From assembly GCA_965653565.1 (NCBI GenBank), contig CBFHAI010000004.1, forward strand, positions 62,001-126,000: a stretch of DNA of 64,000 nucleotides. Direction: 5' to 3'. The notes beneath the pieces are model-generated. The model searched no databases and was not told the origin of the DNA. It was given only the letters and a program-made list of their open reading frames with translations. The translations under genes and the position numbers were made by a program. Positions within the stretch are counted from its first letter, which is position 1, and each line of letters begins with the position of its first letter. Below, piece by piece: positions 1 through 8,012 of the stretch. The stretch is from JALCLA01 sp965653565. GTDB taxonomy: Bacteria; Pseudomonadota; Gammaproteobacteria; Xanthomonadales; Xanthomonadaceae.

Positions 1-600
1 GGTCTCGAACAGCCACGGTGCGCGTCGCCGCGCGCCTTGTCGCGACGTCAACCACGCCGGCCATCCGTCTTCATCGGGCAGCAGCAACTCGGCCGGTTCG
101 AGCCGTGCGAGTTCCGCGGCCAGTGCGTCTTCGTTCGCGACCTGGTTGGCGAGAAAACGTCCGCCGGCCAGATCGGCCCATGCGATGCCGTAGCCGCTGC
201 GTCCGCGCGTGATCGCCATCAGCAGCGTGTCGCGGCGTTCCTGCAGCAGCGCTTCGTCGGTCACCGTACCGGGCGTGACGATGCGCACCACCTTGCGTTC
301 GACCAGGCCTTTGGCGAGCGCCGGATCGCCGATCTGTTCGCAGATCGCCACCGATTCGCCGAGCGCGACGAGCCGGGCTAGATAGCCTTCGTAAGCGTGC
401 ACCGGCACGCCGGCCATCGGTATCGGCTGGCCAGCCGACGAGCCGCGCTGGGTGAGCGTGATGTCGAGCAGGCGCGCGGCCTTGCGTGCGTCGTCGTAGA
501 ACAATTCGTAGAAATCGCCCATGCGGAAGAACAGCAGCAAATCCGGATGCTCCGCCTTGGCGGCGAAGAATTGGCGCATCAGCGGCGTGTGTTCGCTCAA
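1..600 (-). CDS. mutS: DNA mismatch repair protein MutS, N-terminal part (cut by window edge)
   Basis: The reverse strand is open for 200 codons from a TTG at 600 to the window edge. The product reads as the MutS N-terminal mismatch-recognition domain: HTPLMRQFF, then FFRMGDFYELFYDDA with the Phe-X-Glu type reader region, AICEQIGDPA and VRIVTPGT. MutS binds mispaired bases and recruits MutL. The first ATG in frame is at 579, but the family signature HTPxM lies before it, so TTG 600 (or a TTG further upstream) is preferred. The gene continues beyond position 1, so only the first quarter is visible. It is divergent from pncC. Confidence 0.93.
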   Translation of the reverse strand, partial: MSEHTPLMRQFFAAKAEHPDLLLFFRMGDFYELFYDDARKAARLLDITLTQRGSSAGQPIPMAGVPVHAYEGYLARLVALGESVAICEQIGDPALAKGLVERKVVRIVTPGTVTDEALLQERRDTLLMAITRGRSGYGIAWADLAGGRFLANQVANEDALAAELARLEPAELLLPDEDGWPAWLTSRQGARRRAPWLFET

Positions 601-734
601 GAGGCGGATCCTGCGACTCGTCGCGGGCAACGGCGCCCGCGGGCCGCATAGTTTCGCAGAGCCGCCGCGGCGATGGACGTTTGTTCGCGCGCCGAAGGTT
701 TTTGCTCGGCGCGCCACCCGGTTAAGCTAGGCCC

Positions 735-1232
735 GTGAATACGACTCCCGTTTTCGACGACGACGCATTGCATGCCTTGGCCGTGGACGTCGGCGCGCGC
801 CTCAAAAGCCGCGGCCACACCCTCGCCACCGCCGAGAGCTGCACCGGCGGCTGGATCGCTAAGATGATCACCGACATTCCCGGCTGCTCGGAATGGTTCG
901 AAGCGGGGCTGGCGGCCTACAGCTACGAAGCCAAACAGGCGCTGCTCGGCGTGCGCCCCGAAACCCTCACCGAACATGGCGCGGTGAGCCGCGAGACCGT
1001 GCTCGAAATGGTGTCGGGCGCATTGATTCATTCCGGTGCGAGCGTGGCGGTGGCCGTCACCGGCATCGCCGGACCCTCGGGCGGCACCGCCGACAAACCG
1101 GTCGGCACGGTATGGATCGCGTGGAAACGCCGCGGCGGCTATCCGCACGCGGAGCTGTTTCATTTCGACGGCGATCGCGAGCGGGTGCGTCGGCAGACGG
1201 TGGCCGCGGCATTGCGGGGGTTGATGGGGTAG
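735..1232 (+). CDS. pncC: Nicotinamide-nucleotide amidase (CinA C-terminal domain)
   Basis: A 165-residue stand-alone CinA C-terminal domain. It carries TAESCTGGWIA near residues 33-43 (family Ser/Thr-rich active site) and AVTGIAGPSGGTADKPVGTV near 109-129. PncC deamidates nicotinamide mononucleotide to nicotinate mononucleotide in NAD recycling. Translation starts at GTG 735. The gene sits between mutS (divergent) and lexA, the usual place in Xanthomonadales and many other gammaproteobacteria. Confidence 0.92.
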   Translation: MNTTPVFDDDALHALAVDVGARLKSRGHTLATAESCTGGWIAKMITDIPGCSEWFEAGLAAYSYEAKQALLGVRPETLTEHGAVSRETVLEMVSGALIHSGASVAVAVTGIAGPSGGTADKPVGTVWIAWKRRGGYPHAELFHFDGDRERVRRQTVAAALRGLMG

Positions 1233-1336
1233 AGCAGGGGTTAGGGGTGAGTGGCGAGGGCACGTTGTAGCGAGTTCACGGGGCGTTGCGATGCCACGCT
1301 CTTTTCCCGATTCCCGCCCCATTGACCGCCTAGCCG

Positions 1337-1355
1337 TTAGTAGTAATACTACTAA
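1337..1355. promoter_or_regulatory. LexA box (SOS operator) of lexA
   Basis: TTAGTAGTAATACTACTAA is a perfect 9-bp inverted repeat around a central A. It matches the LexA-binding palindrome reported for the Xanthomonas lexA promoter. It ends 3 bp before the lexA ATG, so it leaves no room for a normal ribosome-binding site. LexA bound here would cover the start region, and the message may be leaderless or nearly so. Confidence 0.9.
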
Positions 1356-1357
1356 CC

Positions 1358-2017
1358 ATGCAAAGCCTGTCCGAAACCCAGCAAGCCATCCTCGCCCTCA
1401 TCAGCGACCGCATCGATGCCGACGGCATGCCGCCCTCGCAGGTCGAAATCGCGCGTGCTTTCGGTTTCAAGGGCGTGCGGGCGGCGCAGTATCACCTCGA
1501 GGCGCTGGAGGCGGCCGGGGCGATCGAGCGGGTGCCGGGGCGGGCGCGCGGGATTCGCGTGAAGCACGGTTTGGAGAAGCACCCCGCCGATCCGCTCGCC
1601 GCGCAGCCGGCCAACGACGACGGTCTGCGGCTGCCCGTGCTCGGCGATGTCGCCGCCGGCATGCCGATCGGCGCCGGCATCGACGAAGGCAGTCTGCCCG
1701 ACACCTACATCGTGCTCGATCGCGTGCTGTTCTCGCCCAAGCCCGATTACCTGCTCAAGGTGAAGGGCGATTCGATGCGCGACGAAGGCATCTTCGACGG
1801 CGACCTGATCGGCGTGCACCGCACCCGCGACGCGCGTTCCGGGCAGATCGTCGTGGCGCGCATCGACAACGAAATCACGGTGAAATTGTTGAAGATGGGA
1901 GCCGGCCGCATCCGCCTGATGCCGCGCAACCCCGACTACGCGCCGATCGAAGTGAGCTCCGATCAGGATTTCGCGATCGAGGGCCTTTATTGCGGCCTGG
2001 TGCGGCCCAACCGATGA
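1358..2017 (+). CDS. lexA: LexA repressor / S24 self-cleaving protease
   Basis: A 219-residue SOS repressor. The N-terminal winged helix (SETQQAILALISDRI, PPSQVEIARAFGFKG) binds the operator just upstream. The linker has the Ala-Gly cleavage site in VLGDVAAGMPIG. The S24 peptidase part shows the catalytic Ser in VKGDSMRDEGI and the catalytic Lys in IDNEITVKLL. It is autoregulated by the palindrome at 1337-1355. recA follows 206 bp downstream on the same strand, so repressor and co-protease are side by side. Confidence 0.97.
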   Translation: MQSLSETQQAILALISDRIDADGMPPSQVEIARAFGFKGVRAAQYHLEALEAAGAIERVPGRARGIRVKHGLEKHPADPLAAQPANDDGLRLPVLGDVAAGMPIGAGIDEGSLPDTYIVLDRVLFSPKPDYLLKVKGDSMRDEGIFDGDLIGVHRTRDARSGQIVVARIDNEITVKLLKMGAGRIRLMPRNPDYAPIEVSSDQDFAIEGLYCGLVRPNR

Positions 2018-2223
2018 GCCGGCTGCGCCACGCCCACCACGTTTCGCGCCTGCGCCGTGCGGCGCGCGCAGTGCGAATCGGGGAAAACTCCGAGGCCGCC
2101 GGCGGAGAATTGCCGATGCCATCGCGCTCGACCACTCGCTATCGTTGCATCGTCTGCGCCGTCGCAATCCGTGCGATCCGGCCCCTTCATGCTTGCACTC
2201 ACTCCCAGGCCAAGTCTTAAATC

Positions 2224-3279
2224 ATGTCGAGGAATTCCAACGTGGACGAGAACAAGAAACGCGCGCTGTCCGCCGCCCTGAGCCAGATCGAAAAGCAGTT
2301 CGGCAAAGGTGCCGTCATGCGCATGGGCGACAAGGTCGCCGAGCCGGCCGAAGTCATCGGCACCGGTTCGCTGATGCTTGATATCGCGCTGGGCATCGGT
2401 GGCCTGCCGAAAGGCCGCGTGGTCGAAATCTACGGGCCGGAATCGTCGGGCAAAACCACGCTCACGCTGCAGACCATCGCCGAATGCCAGAAGGCCGGCG
2501 GCACCGCCGCCTTCATCGACGCCGAGCACGCGCTCGATCCCACTTATGCGCAGAAACTCGGCGTCAACGTCGACGATCTGCTGGTCTCGCAGCCCGACAC
2601 CGGGGAGCAGGCGCTCGAAATCGCCGACATGCTGGTGCGATCGAACTCGGTCGACATGGTGGTCATCGACTCGGTGGCGGCGCTCACGCCGAAAGCCGAA
2701 ATCGAAGGCGAAATGGGCGACCAGCTGCCCGGCCTGCAGGCGCGCCTGATGAGCCAGGCATTGCGCAAGCTCACCGGCAACATCAAGCGCAGCAACTGCA
2801 TGGTGATCTTCATCAATCAGCTGCGCATGAAGATCGGCATCATGATGCCGGGGCAGAGCCCGGAAACCACCACCGGCGGCAACGCGCTGAAGTTCTATGC
2901 GTCGATCCGTCTGGATATCCGCCGCATCGGCGCCATCAAGAAGGGCGACGAGGTGATCGGCAACCAGACCAAGATCAAGGTCGTGAAGAACAAGATGGCG
3001 CCGCCGTTCAAGCAGGTCGTTACCGAAATTCTTTATGGCGAAGGCATCAGCCGCGAGGGCGAGCTGATCGACATGGGCGTGGAAGCCAAACTCGTCGACA
3101 AGGCCGGCGCCTGGTACGGCTACGGCGGCGAACGCATCGGCCAAGGTAAGGAAAACGCCCGTCAATACCTGAAGGACAATCCGAGTGTCGCGAAAGAGCT
3201 CGAAGCGAAGCTGCGCGACAAATTCGTTCCCGCGCTGGTGATCGGTGAAGAATCGCCCGCCATCGAAGTGGAAGCGTAA
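2224..3279 (+). CDS. recA: Recombinase RecA
   Basis: Full-length RecA, 351 residues. The Walker A motif is GPESSGKTT (about residues 76-84) and the Walker B region VDMVVIDSVAAL. The DNA-binding L2 region is INQLRMKIG...PETTTGGNALKFYAS. It forms the filament for homologous repair and triggers LexA cleavage. A strong stem-loop (3299-3324) follows directly and separates it from recX. I see no copy of the lexA palindrome in the 206-bp gap before recA, so its promoter is not obvious. Confidence 0.98.
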   Translation: MSRNSNVDENKKRALSAALSQIEKQFGKGAVMRMGDKVAEPAEVIGTGSLMLDIALGIGGLPKGRVVEIYGPESSGKTTLTLQTIAECQKAGGTAAFIDAEHALDPTYAQKLGVNVDDLLVSQPDTGEQALEIADMLVRSNSVDMVVIDSVAALTPKAEIEGEMGDQLPGLQARLMSQALRKLTGNIKRSNCMVIFINQLRMKIGIMMPGQSPETTTGGNALKFYASIRLDIRRIGAIKKGDEVIGNQTKIKVVKNKMAPPFKQVVTEILYGEGISREGELIDMGVEAKLVDKAGAWYGYGGERIGQGKENARQYLKDNPSVAKELEAKLRDKFVPALVIGEESPAIEVEA

Positions 3280-3298
3280 TCCCTCGTCGGGATGGCGC

Positions 3299-3324
3299 GG
3301 CGGCTCGCCTTCGGGCGAGCCGCC
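3299..3324 (+). terminator. Stem-loop between recA and recX
   Basis: An 11-bp GC stem (GGCGGCTCGCC / GGCGAGCCGCC) is closed by a C(TTCG)G tetraloop, an exceptionally stable loop. There is no T tract, so it may attenuate or process the message rather than fully terminate it. In E. coli, recX is expressed at a low level by read-through of a similar site after recA. Confidence 0.6.
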
Positions 3325-3376
3325 GGGCACTTCCGGCGACGACGAAAACGGAGAGGAGTCGGCCGGCATCCGGCGT

Positions 3377-4009
3377 TTGTTCGACGGCGAAGCGTCGGCT
3401 GGGGCTGCAAGGCGCGGTGATTTCGCCAATGCCGCGGATGCCGCGAGTTCGGCCGATTGCGTCGACTCCGTCGAGCCCGCGGCCTCCGGCGACCGCTTAG
3501 CGCAGGCGGGCGAGGCCGAGGCCTCCGGCCTCTTCGCACGCCGTGCCAAAGCTCCTGCCGAAAAGCCCGACGCCTATCGCAAGGCGCTCGGCCTGTTGGT
3601 GCGGCGCGAGCATTCGCGCCGCGAGCTGACGCAGAAGCTGCGGGCCAAGGGGGCCGACCCGGCCGAGGCGCGCGACGCGCTCGAACGCCTTGAGGGCCAG
3701 GGTTACCAGGACGACGCCCGTTTCGCCGAAATGCTGGTGCGCACGCGCATCGGCGGCGGTTACGGGCCGCTGCATATCCGTGCCGAACTGGGGACGCACA
3801 ACATCGCCAACGAGGTCGCCGCCCAAGTGATGGCCGATGCCGAACCGGATTGGCCGGCACTCGCCACCGACGCGCTGCGCCGCCGCTACGGCGGCCGGCC
3901 GCCGGCCGATCGCGCGGAAACCTTCAAGCGCGCGCACTACCTGCAACGCCGCGGTTTCGACGCCGCCAGCATCCGCCTCGCCACGGCCGCCGATCTCGAC
4001 GACGATTAG
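3377..4009 (+). CDS. recX: Regulatory protein RecX
   Basis: The C-terminal 150 residues are RecX-like: DAYRKALGLLVRREHSRRELTQKLRAKG, then GYQDDARFAEMLVRTRI and a repeat of the three-helix unit. RecX limits RecA filaments. The start is uncertain. The only in-frame ATG is at 3245, inside recA and before the stem-loop. TTG 3377 is the first alternative after the stem-loop, and I use it here. The stretch before the RecX core is Ala/Glu-rich with no recognisable domain. It gives the protein an unusually long N-terminus if it is translated. Confidence 0.8.
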   Translation: MFDGEASAGAARRGDFANAADAASSADCVDSVEPAASGDRLAQAGEAEASGLFARRAKAPAEKPDAYRKALGLLVRREHSRRELTQKLRAKGADPAEARDALERLEGQGYQDDARFAEMLVRTRIGGGYGPLHIRAELGTHNIANEVAAQVMADAEPDWPALATDALRRRYGGRPPADRAETFKRAHYLQRRGFDAASIRLATAADLDDD

Positions 4010-4090
4010 TCGCAAGCGAGCGTTTTCGCGGCCTCGCGCGGATTCCGCTGCGCGGCTTCCAGGGTACGGGTGATTCGCTGCAGCCTAATT

Positions 4091-4257
4091 CGTAGCCTGG
4101 ATGCAGTGCAGCGGAATCCGGGAAGCCCCGCCTTAACGTCGAATCGGGCGATACACCCGGGCTGCAAGGAAAATCTTTCGCTCCGTCCAGCCCGCGACTG
4201 CCGCCGCCGGTGAACCCATCCGTAGCCTGGATGCAGTGCAGCGGAATCCAGGGAAGC
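4091..4257. repeat. Two copies of an extragenic repeat between recX and alaS
   Basis: CGTAGCCTGGATGCAGTGCA followed by GCGGAATCC occurs at 4091-4119 and again at 4221-4249, identical over these 29 bases. A related inverted piece (GCGGATTCCGCTGCGCGGCTTCC) starts near 4039. Elements beginning GTAGCCTGGATGCA are widespread extragenic repeats in gammaproteobacteria. The 457-bp gap 4010-4466 holds these repeats and the alaS leader; I see no gene in it. Confidence 0.65.
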
Positions 4258-4466
4258 CGCGCCTCAAGGCCGGACCAAGCGAGCAACCGGGCCGCGATCG
4301 CGAAGTGCCCCCGCCGCCTCCACCCCGGATTTTTTCGCCCCACCCACGCTGCTAATCTGTACGCCTGCCGGTTTCGATTGCGAACTCAGTGGCTTGCCCG
4401 CATCTTTGGGGACAGCCCGCACGCAGCGTGCCGGCCCCCGATTTCCCGACTTCCGGTCTCGCCCCC

Positions 4467-7109
4467 ATGAAAACCAGCAATGAAATCCGCAAGGATTTCC
4501 TCGAATTCTTCCGCGCCAAGGGCCACGCCGTGGTGCCTTCCAGCCCGCTCGTGCCGGGCAACGACCCCACGCTGCTGTTCACCAACGCCGGCATGGTGCA
4601 ATTCAAGGACGTCTTCCTCGGCGCCGAAAAGCGCAGCTACACGCGCGCGGTTTCGTCGCAGCGCTGCGTGCGCGCCGGCGGCAAGCACAACGATCTCGAC
4701 CAGGTCGGCTACACCGCGCGCCACCACACCTTCTTCGAAATGCTGGGCAATTTCAGCTTCGGCGATTACTTCAAGCGCGACGCCATCCTCTACGCCTGGG
4801 AATTGCTGACCCAGGTCTGGCAGATTCCGGCCGAGCGCCTGCTCGTCACCATCTACCACACCGACGACGAAGCCTTCGAGTTGTGGAACAAGGAAGTCGG
4901 CCTGCCGGCCGAGCGCATCATCCGCATCGGCGACAACAAGGGCGCGCCGTATGCGTCCGACAATTTCTGGCAGATGGCCGACACCGGGCCGTGCGGCCCC
5001 TGCACCGAGATTTTCTACGACCACGGCGCGCACATCGCCGGCGGCCCGCCGGGTTCGCCCGAGGAAGACGGCGACCGCTTCATCGAAATCTGGAACAACG
5101 TCTTCATGCAGTACGACCGCCAGCCCGACGGCACGCTGGTGCCGCTGCCGGCGCCCTGCGTCGACACCGGCATGGGCCTGGAGCGCCTTTCGGCCGTGCT
5201 GCAGCATGTGCACAGCAACTACGAGATCGACCTGTTCCAGCACCTCATCCGCGCCGCCGCCGAGTTCACCGGCGAGAAGGATCTGGAAAGCAAATCGCTG
5301 CGCGTGATCGCCGATCACATTCGCGCGTGCTCGTTCCTGATCGTCGACGGTGTGCTGCCGTCGAACGAGGGCCGCGGCTACGTGCTGCGCCGGATCATCC
5401 GCCGGGCGCTGCGCTACGGCTGGATGCTCGGCGTGCGCGGCGCGTTCTTCCACAAGATGGTGGCGCCGCTGATCGAGGTGATGGGCGAGGCCTATCCCGA
5501 ACTGGTCGCCAAGCGCGCCATGGTGGAAGCCGCGTTGAAAGGCGAAGAGGAACGCTTCGCCGAGACGCTCGATTCGGGCATGAAGATTTTCGACGACGTC
5601 GCCGCGCGCTCGCAAGGCACGATCCCCGGCGCCGACGCCTTCCGCCTGTACGACACCTACGGTTTCCCGGTCGACCTTACCGCCGACATCGCGCGCGAGC
5701 GCGGCCTCACCGTCGATATGGCCGGCTTCGAAGCGGCGATGGATCAGCAGCGCGAACAGGCGCGCGCGGCGAGCAAGTTCGGCGGTACGGTCGGTCTCCC
5801 GGCGGAACTCGTTGCCGCGCTCAAGCCGACCGAATTCCTCGGCTACGAAGCGCTCGAAGCCGATGCCCTGCATGTGCGCGCGCTGGTGCGCGACGGCAAG
5901 CCGGTGCAGCGCCTGGGTGCCGGCGAACGCGGCATCGTGATCCTCGATGCGACGCCGTTCTATGCCGAAAGCGGCGGCCAGGTCGGCGATCGCGGCTGGC
6001 TGCTCGATTCGAACGACGATCGCTTCGAAGTCGAAGACACGTTGAAACTTTCCGGCGTCTTCCACGCCCACGTCGGCACGCTGACTGCCGGCGAACTGAA
6101 AGTCGGCAGCACGGTGTCCGCGCGCGTCGATGGCGAGCGTCGCGCCGCCGTCGTGATCAACCATTCGGCGACGCATCTGCTGCACGCCGCGCTGCGCCAG
6201 GTGCTCGGTGAGCACGTCACGCAGAAGGGCTCGCTGGTGGCGCCCGATCGCCTGCGCTTCGATTTCTCGCATTTCCAGCCGATCGTGCCGGCGCAGCTCG
6301 CGCAGATCGAAACCCTCGTCAACGCGGAAATCCGCCGCAACGCCGAGGCCGAAGTGCATCACATGGGCATGAAGGAAGCGCTCGAATTCGGCGCGATGGC
6401 GCTGTTCGGCGAGAAATACGGCGAACGCGTGCGCGTGCTGAAGATGGGCGGCTTCTCGACCGAACTTTGCGGCGGCACGCATGTCAGCCACACCGGCGAC
6501 ATCGGCCTGTTCAAGATCGTATCCGAAGGCGGCGTCGCGGCCGGTGTGCGCCGCATCGAGGCGGTGACGGGGCAGGGCGCGCTCGACTACATCGCCGAGG
6601 AAGAACGCCGCCTCGAAACCGTCGCCCATCTGCTCGGCGGCAGCGCCAGCGACGTGGTCGACAAGCTCAAGCAGCTGTTCGAGCGGCAGAAGAAACTCGA
6701 GCGCGAACTCGAATCGCTGAAGGCGAAGGCCGCGGCCGGTGCGACCGCCGATCTGGCCGGGCAGGCGCGCGATATCGACGGCATCAAGGTGATCGCCGCG
6801 CGTCTGGACGGCCTCGACGCCAAGGCCCTGCGCGACAGCGTCGACCAGCTCAAGCAGAAGTTCGGCGATGCCGTGATCCTGCTGGCGTCGGCGAGCGACG
6901 GCAAGGCTTCGCTGGTCGCCGGCGTGCAGGGCAGCGCGCTCAAGCGCGTGAAGGCCGGCGAGCTGGTGGCGCACGTCGCCGGCCGCATCGGCGGCAAGGG
7001 CGGCGGGCGGCCGGACATGGCGCAGGGCGGCGGCGACGACGGTCCGGCCTTGCTGGCCGCGCTGGCCGATGTGCCCGATTGGGTGGCCGGGCGGCCGGCG
7101 CAGGCTTGA
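4467..7109 (+). CDS. alaS: Alanine--tRNA ligase
   Basis: An 880-residue alanyl-tRNA synthetase. The reading frame is open from 4389, but the family N-terminus MKTSNEIRKDFLEFF begins at ATG 4467. In order it has a class II catalytic core (PGNDPTLLFTNAGMVQFKDVF, GYTARHHTFFEMLGNFSFGDYF), the tRNA-recognition domain, an editing domain with the zinc-site motif HSATHLLHAAL and CGGTHVSHTGDIG, and a C-terminal DHHA1-type domain (GGKGGGRPDMAQGGG). It attaches alanine to tRNA-Ala and clears mischarged Ser/Gly. csrA follows, as in many gammaproteobacteria. Confidence 0.98.
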   Translation: MKTSNEIRKDFLEFFRAKGHAVVPSSPLVPGNDPTLLFTNAGMVQFKDVFLGAEKRSYTRAVSSQRCVRAGGKHNDLDQVGYTARHHTFFEMLGNFSFGDYFKRDAILYAWELLTQVWQIPAERLLVTIYHTDDEAFELWNKEVGLPAERIIRIGDNKGAPYASDNFWQMADTGPCGPCTEIFYDHGAHIAGGPPGSPEEDGDRFIEIWNNVFMQYDRQPDGTLVPLPAPCVDTGMGLERLSAVLQHVHSNYEIDLFQHLIRAAAEFTGEKDLESKSLRVIADHIRACSFLIVDGVLPSNEGRGYVLRRIIRRALRYGWMLGVRGAFFHKMVAPLIEVMGEAYPELVAKRAMVEAALKGEEERFAETLDSGMKIFDDVAARSQGTIPGADAFRLYDTYGFPVDLTADIARERGLTVDMAGFEAAMDQQREQARAASKFGGTVGLPAELVAALKPTEFLGYEALEADALHVRALVRDGKPVQRLGAGERGIVILDATPFYAESGGQVGDRGWLLDSNDDRFEVEDTLKLSGVFHAHVGTLTAGELKVGSTVSARVDGERRAAVVINHSATHLLHAALRQVLGEHVTQKGSLVAPDRLRFDFSHFQPIVPAQLAQIETLVNAEIRRNAEAEVHHMGMKEALEFGAMALFGEKYGERVRVLKMGGFSTELCGGTHVSHTGDIGLFKIVSEGGVAAGVRRIEAVTGQGALDYIAEEERRLETVAHLLGGSASDVVDKLKQLFERQKKLERELESLKAKAAAGATADLAGQARDIDGIKVIAARLDGLDAKALRDSVDQLKQKFGDAVILLASASDGKASLVAGVQGSALKRVKAGELVAHVAGRIGGKGGGRPDMAQGGGDDGPALLAALADVPDWVAGRPAQA

Positions 7110-7329
7110 GCGCGCCGTTCCGATCGCTGCTTTTTTCGTCCGTAACGGCGATTCGCGCGTTTCATCACGCGTCGCCGATTGCGGGCACGTTAAGGCTTGG
7201 TTAGTATCGATGCCACATGCCCTGCACGTTGCTGAGCCGGGCAAAGGAACGCCGTGCCGCTGGGGAGCGGAACGGAATTGGCAAGGGGGAGCGCCGACCG
7301 TCAGCGGGCCGGACGCAGGGAGGTGTCAG

Positions 7330-7536
7330 ATGCTGATCTTGACCCGACGTGTCGGGGAGACGTTGATGATCGGTGACCAGATCACGGTCACCGTGCTTGG
7401 GGTGAAGGGCAACCAGGTGCGCATCGGTATCAGTGCGCCGAAGGACGTGTCCGTCCACCGCGAAGAGATCTACCAGCGCATCAAGCGCGAAGGTCCCGAC
7501 GGGACCGATGCCGAAAACAATTCCGGCGCGGGCTGA
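7330..7536 (+). CDS. csrA: Carbon storage regulator CsrA/RsmA
   Basis: A 68-residue CsrA beginning MLILTRRVGETLMIGD, with VRIGISAPKDVSVHREEIY. The dimer binds GGA motifs in mRNA leaders and controls translation globally. The 220-bp leader after alaS probably holds its promoter. The 3' neighbour is tRNA-Ser, the insertion target of the prophage. The tail rich in Gly/Asn/Ala is slightly longer than in E. coli CsrA (61 residues). Confidence 0.96.
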   Translation: MLILTRRVGETLMIGDQITVTVLGVKGNQVRIGISAPKDVSVHREEIYQRIKREGPDGTDAENNSGAG

Positions 7537-7585
7537 AACGCCCGGCGCGCCACGCCGGCGCGCTGCCTGTCTGCAAGATTGAGGG

Positions 7586-7614
7586 TTTACCGCGGCGCCG
7601 CCAGCCGCTATCCT
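7586..7614 (+). promoter_or_regulatory. Probable promoter of tRNA-Ser
   Basis: TTTACC and TATCCT are separated by 17 bp, ending 47 bp before the tRNA. This is a sigma-70-like match found by eye. Confidence 0.4.
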
Positions 7615-7661
7615 TTCGCGCCCGGCGTCCAGGCGCCGGGGAGCAACAAAAACTGCACTGC

Positions 7662-7754
7662 GGAGTGATGCCCGAGAGGCCGAAGGGGCTCCCCTGCTAA
7701 GGGAGTATAGGGTCAAAAGCTCTATCGAGGGTTCGAATCCCTCTCACTCCGCCA
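7662..7754 (+). tRNA. tRNA-Ser (anticodon GCU)
   Basis: The acceptor arm GGAGTGA pairs with TCACTCC at 7744-7750, followed by discriminator G and an encoded CCA. The anticodon stem-loop CTCCC-CTGCTAA-GGGAG gives anticodon GCT. The long variable arm expected for serine tRNA is present, and the T arm is GGGTTCGAATCCC. The 3' end is the prophage attachment core; the tRNA remains intact after integration. Confidence 0.96.
7741..7754 (+). other. attL core in tRNA-Ser
   Basis: Fourteen bases, CTCTCACTCCGCCA, identical to 51380-51393. They cover the end of the T arm, the acceptor strand and the CCA. Integrases of the P4 group commonly use tRNA 3' ends. Confidence 0.85.
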
Positions 7755-7765
7755 TCTGACCGAAT

Positions 7766-7790
7766 AAGCCGCTGATTAAGCGGCTTTTTC
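7766..7790 (+). terminator. Rho-independent terminator after tRNA-Ser
   Basis: AAGCCGCT - GATTA - AGCGGCTT, then a T run. The loop contains the stop codon of the leftward alpA gene at 7776, so the element may serve both strands. It lies on the prophage side of the attachment core, so the phage supplies it. Confidence 0.75.
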
Positions 7791-8012
7791 TTTGGGCGGC
7801 TGATTTCTACCCACGTCTTTACCCCCACGGCTCGCGTGCACCTTGGCCGCGATCCAGGCATCGATCTCGGATGCCAGCCACCAGACGGCGGGGCCGTCGG
7901 TGTCTTTGACCGGCGCCGGGAACGTGCCCTTGGCGACGCGTTCGTAAATGGCGGACCGCTTGAGACCCACGCGGCGCTCGACTTCGGTGCGGCGTAGCAG
8001 GGATTCGCTCAC
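7776..8012 (-). CDS. AlpA-family phage transcriptional regulator
   Basis: A 78-residue small helix-turn-helix protein (LLRRTEVERRVGLKRSAIYERVAKGTFPAPV, then a segment WWLASEIDAWI typical of AlpA). AlpA proteins bind DNA and in P4-like and cryptic prophages affect integrase expression or excision. I chose GTG 8012 because it forms a GTGA overlap with the stop of the upstream gene; an ATG at 8039 is also in frame. It is the last gene of the leftward PL operon and lies next to attL, a suitable position for an excision function. Confidence 0.85.
   Translation of the reverse strand: MSESLLRRTEVERRVGLKRSAIYERVAKGTFPAPVKDTDGPAVWWLASEIDAWIAAKVHASRGGKDVGRNQPPKEKAA

Noticed and set aside
13..7109. Additional SOS boxes in front of recA
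   Set aside because: I could not find a copy of the lexA palindrome in the lexA-recA gap by eye.
4386..7244. 952-codon leftward frame over alaS
   Set aside because: Shadow of alaS; no domain, and the composition reflects the complementary strand.
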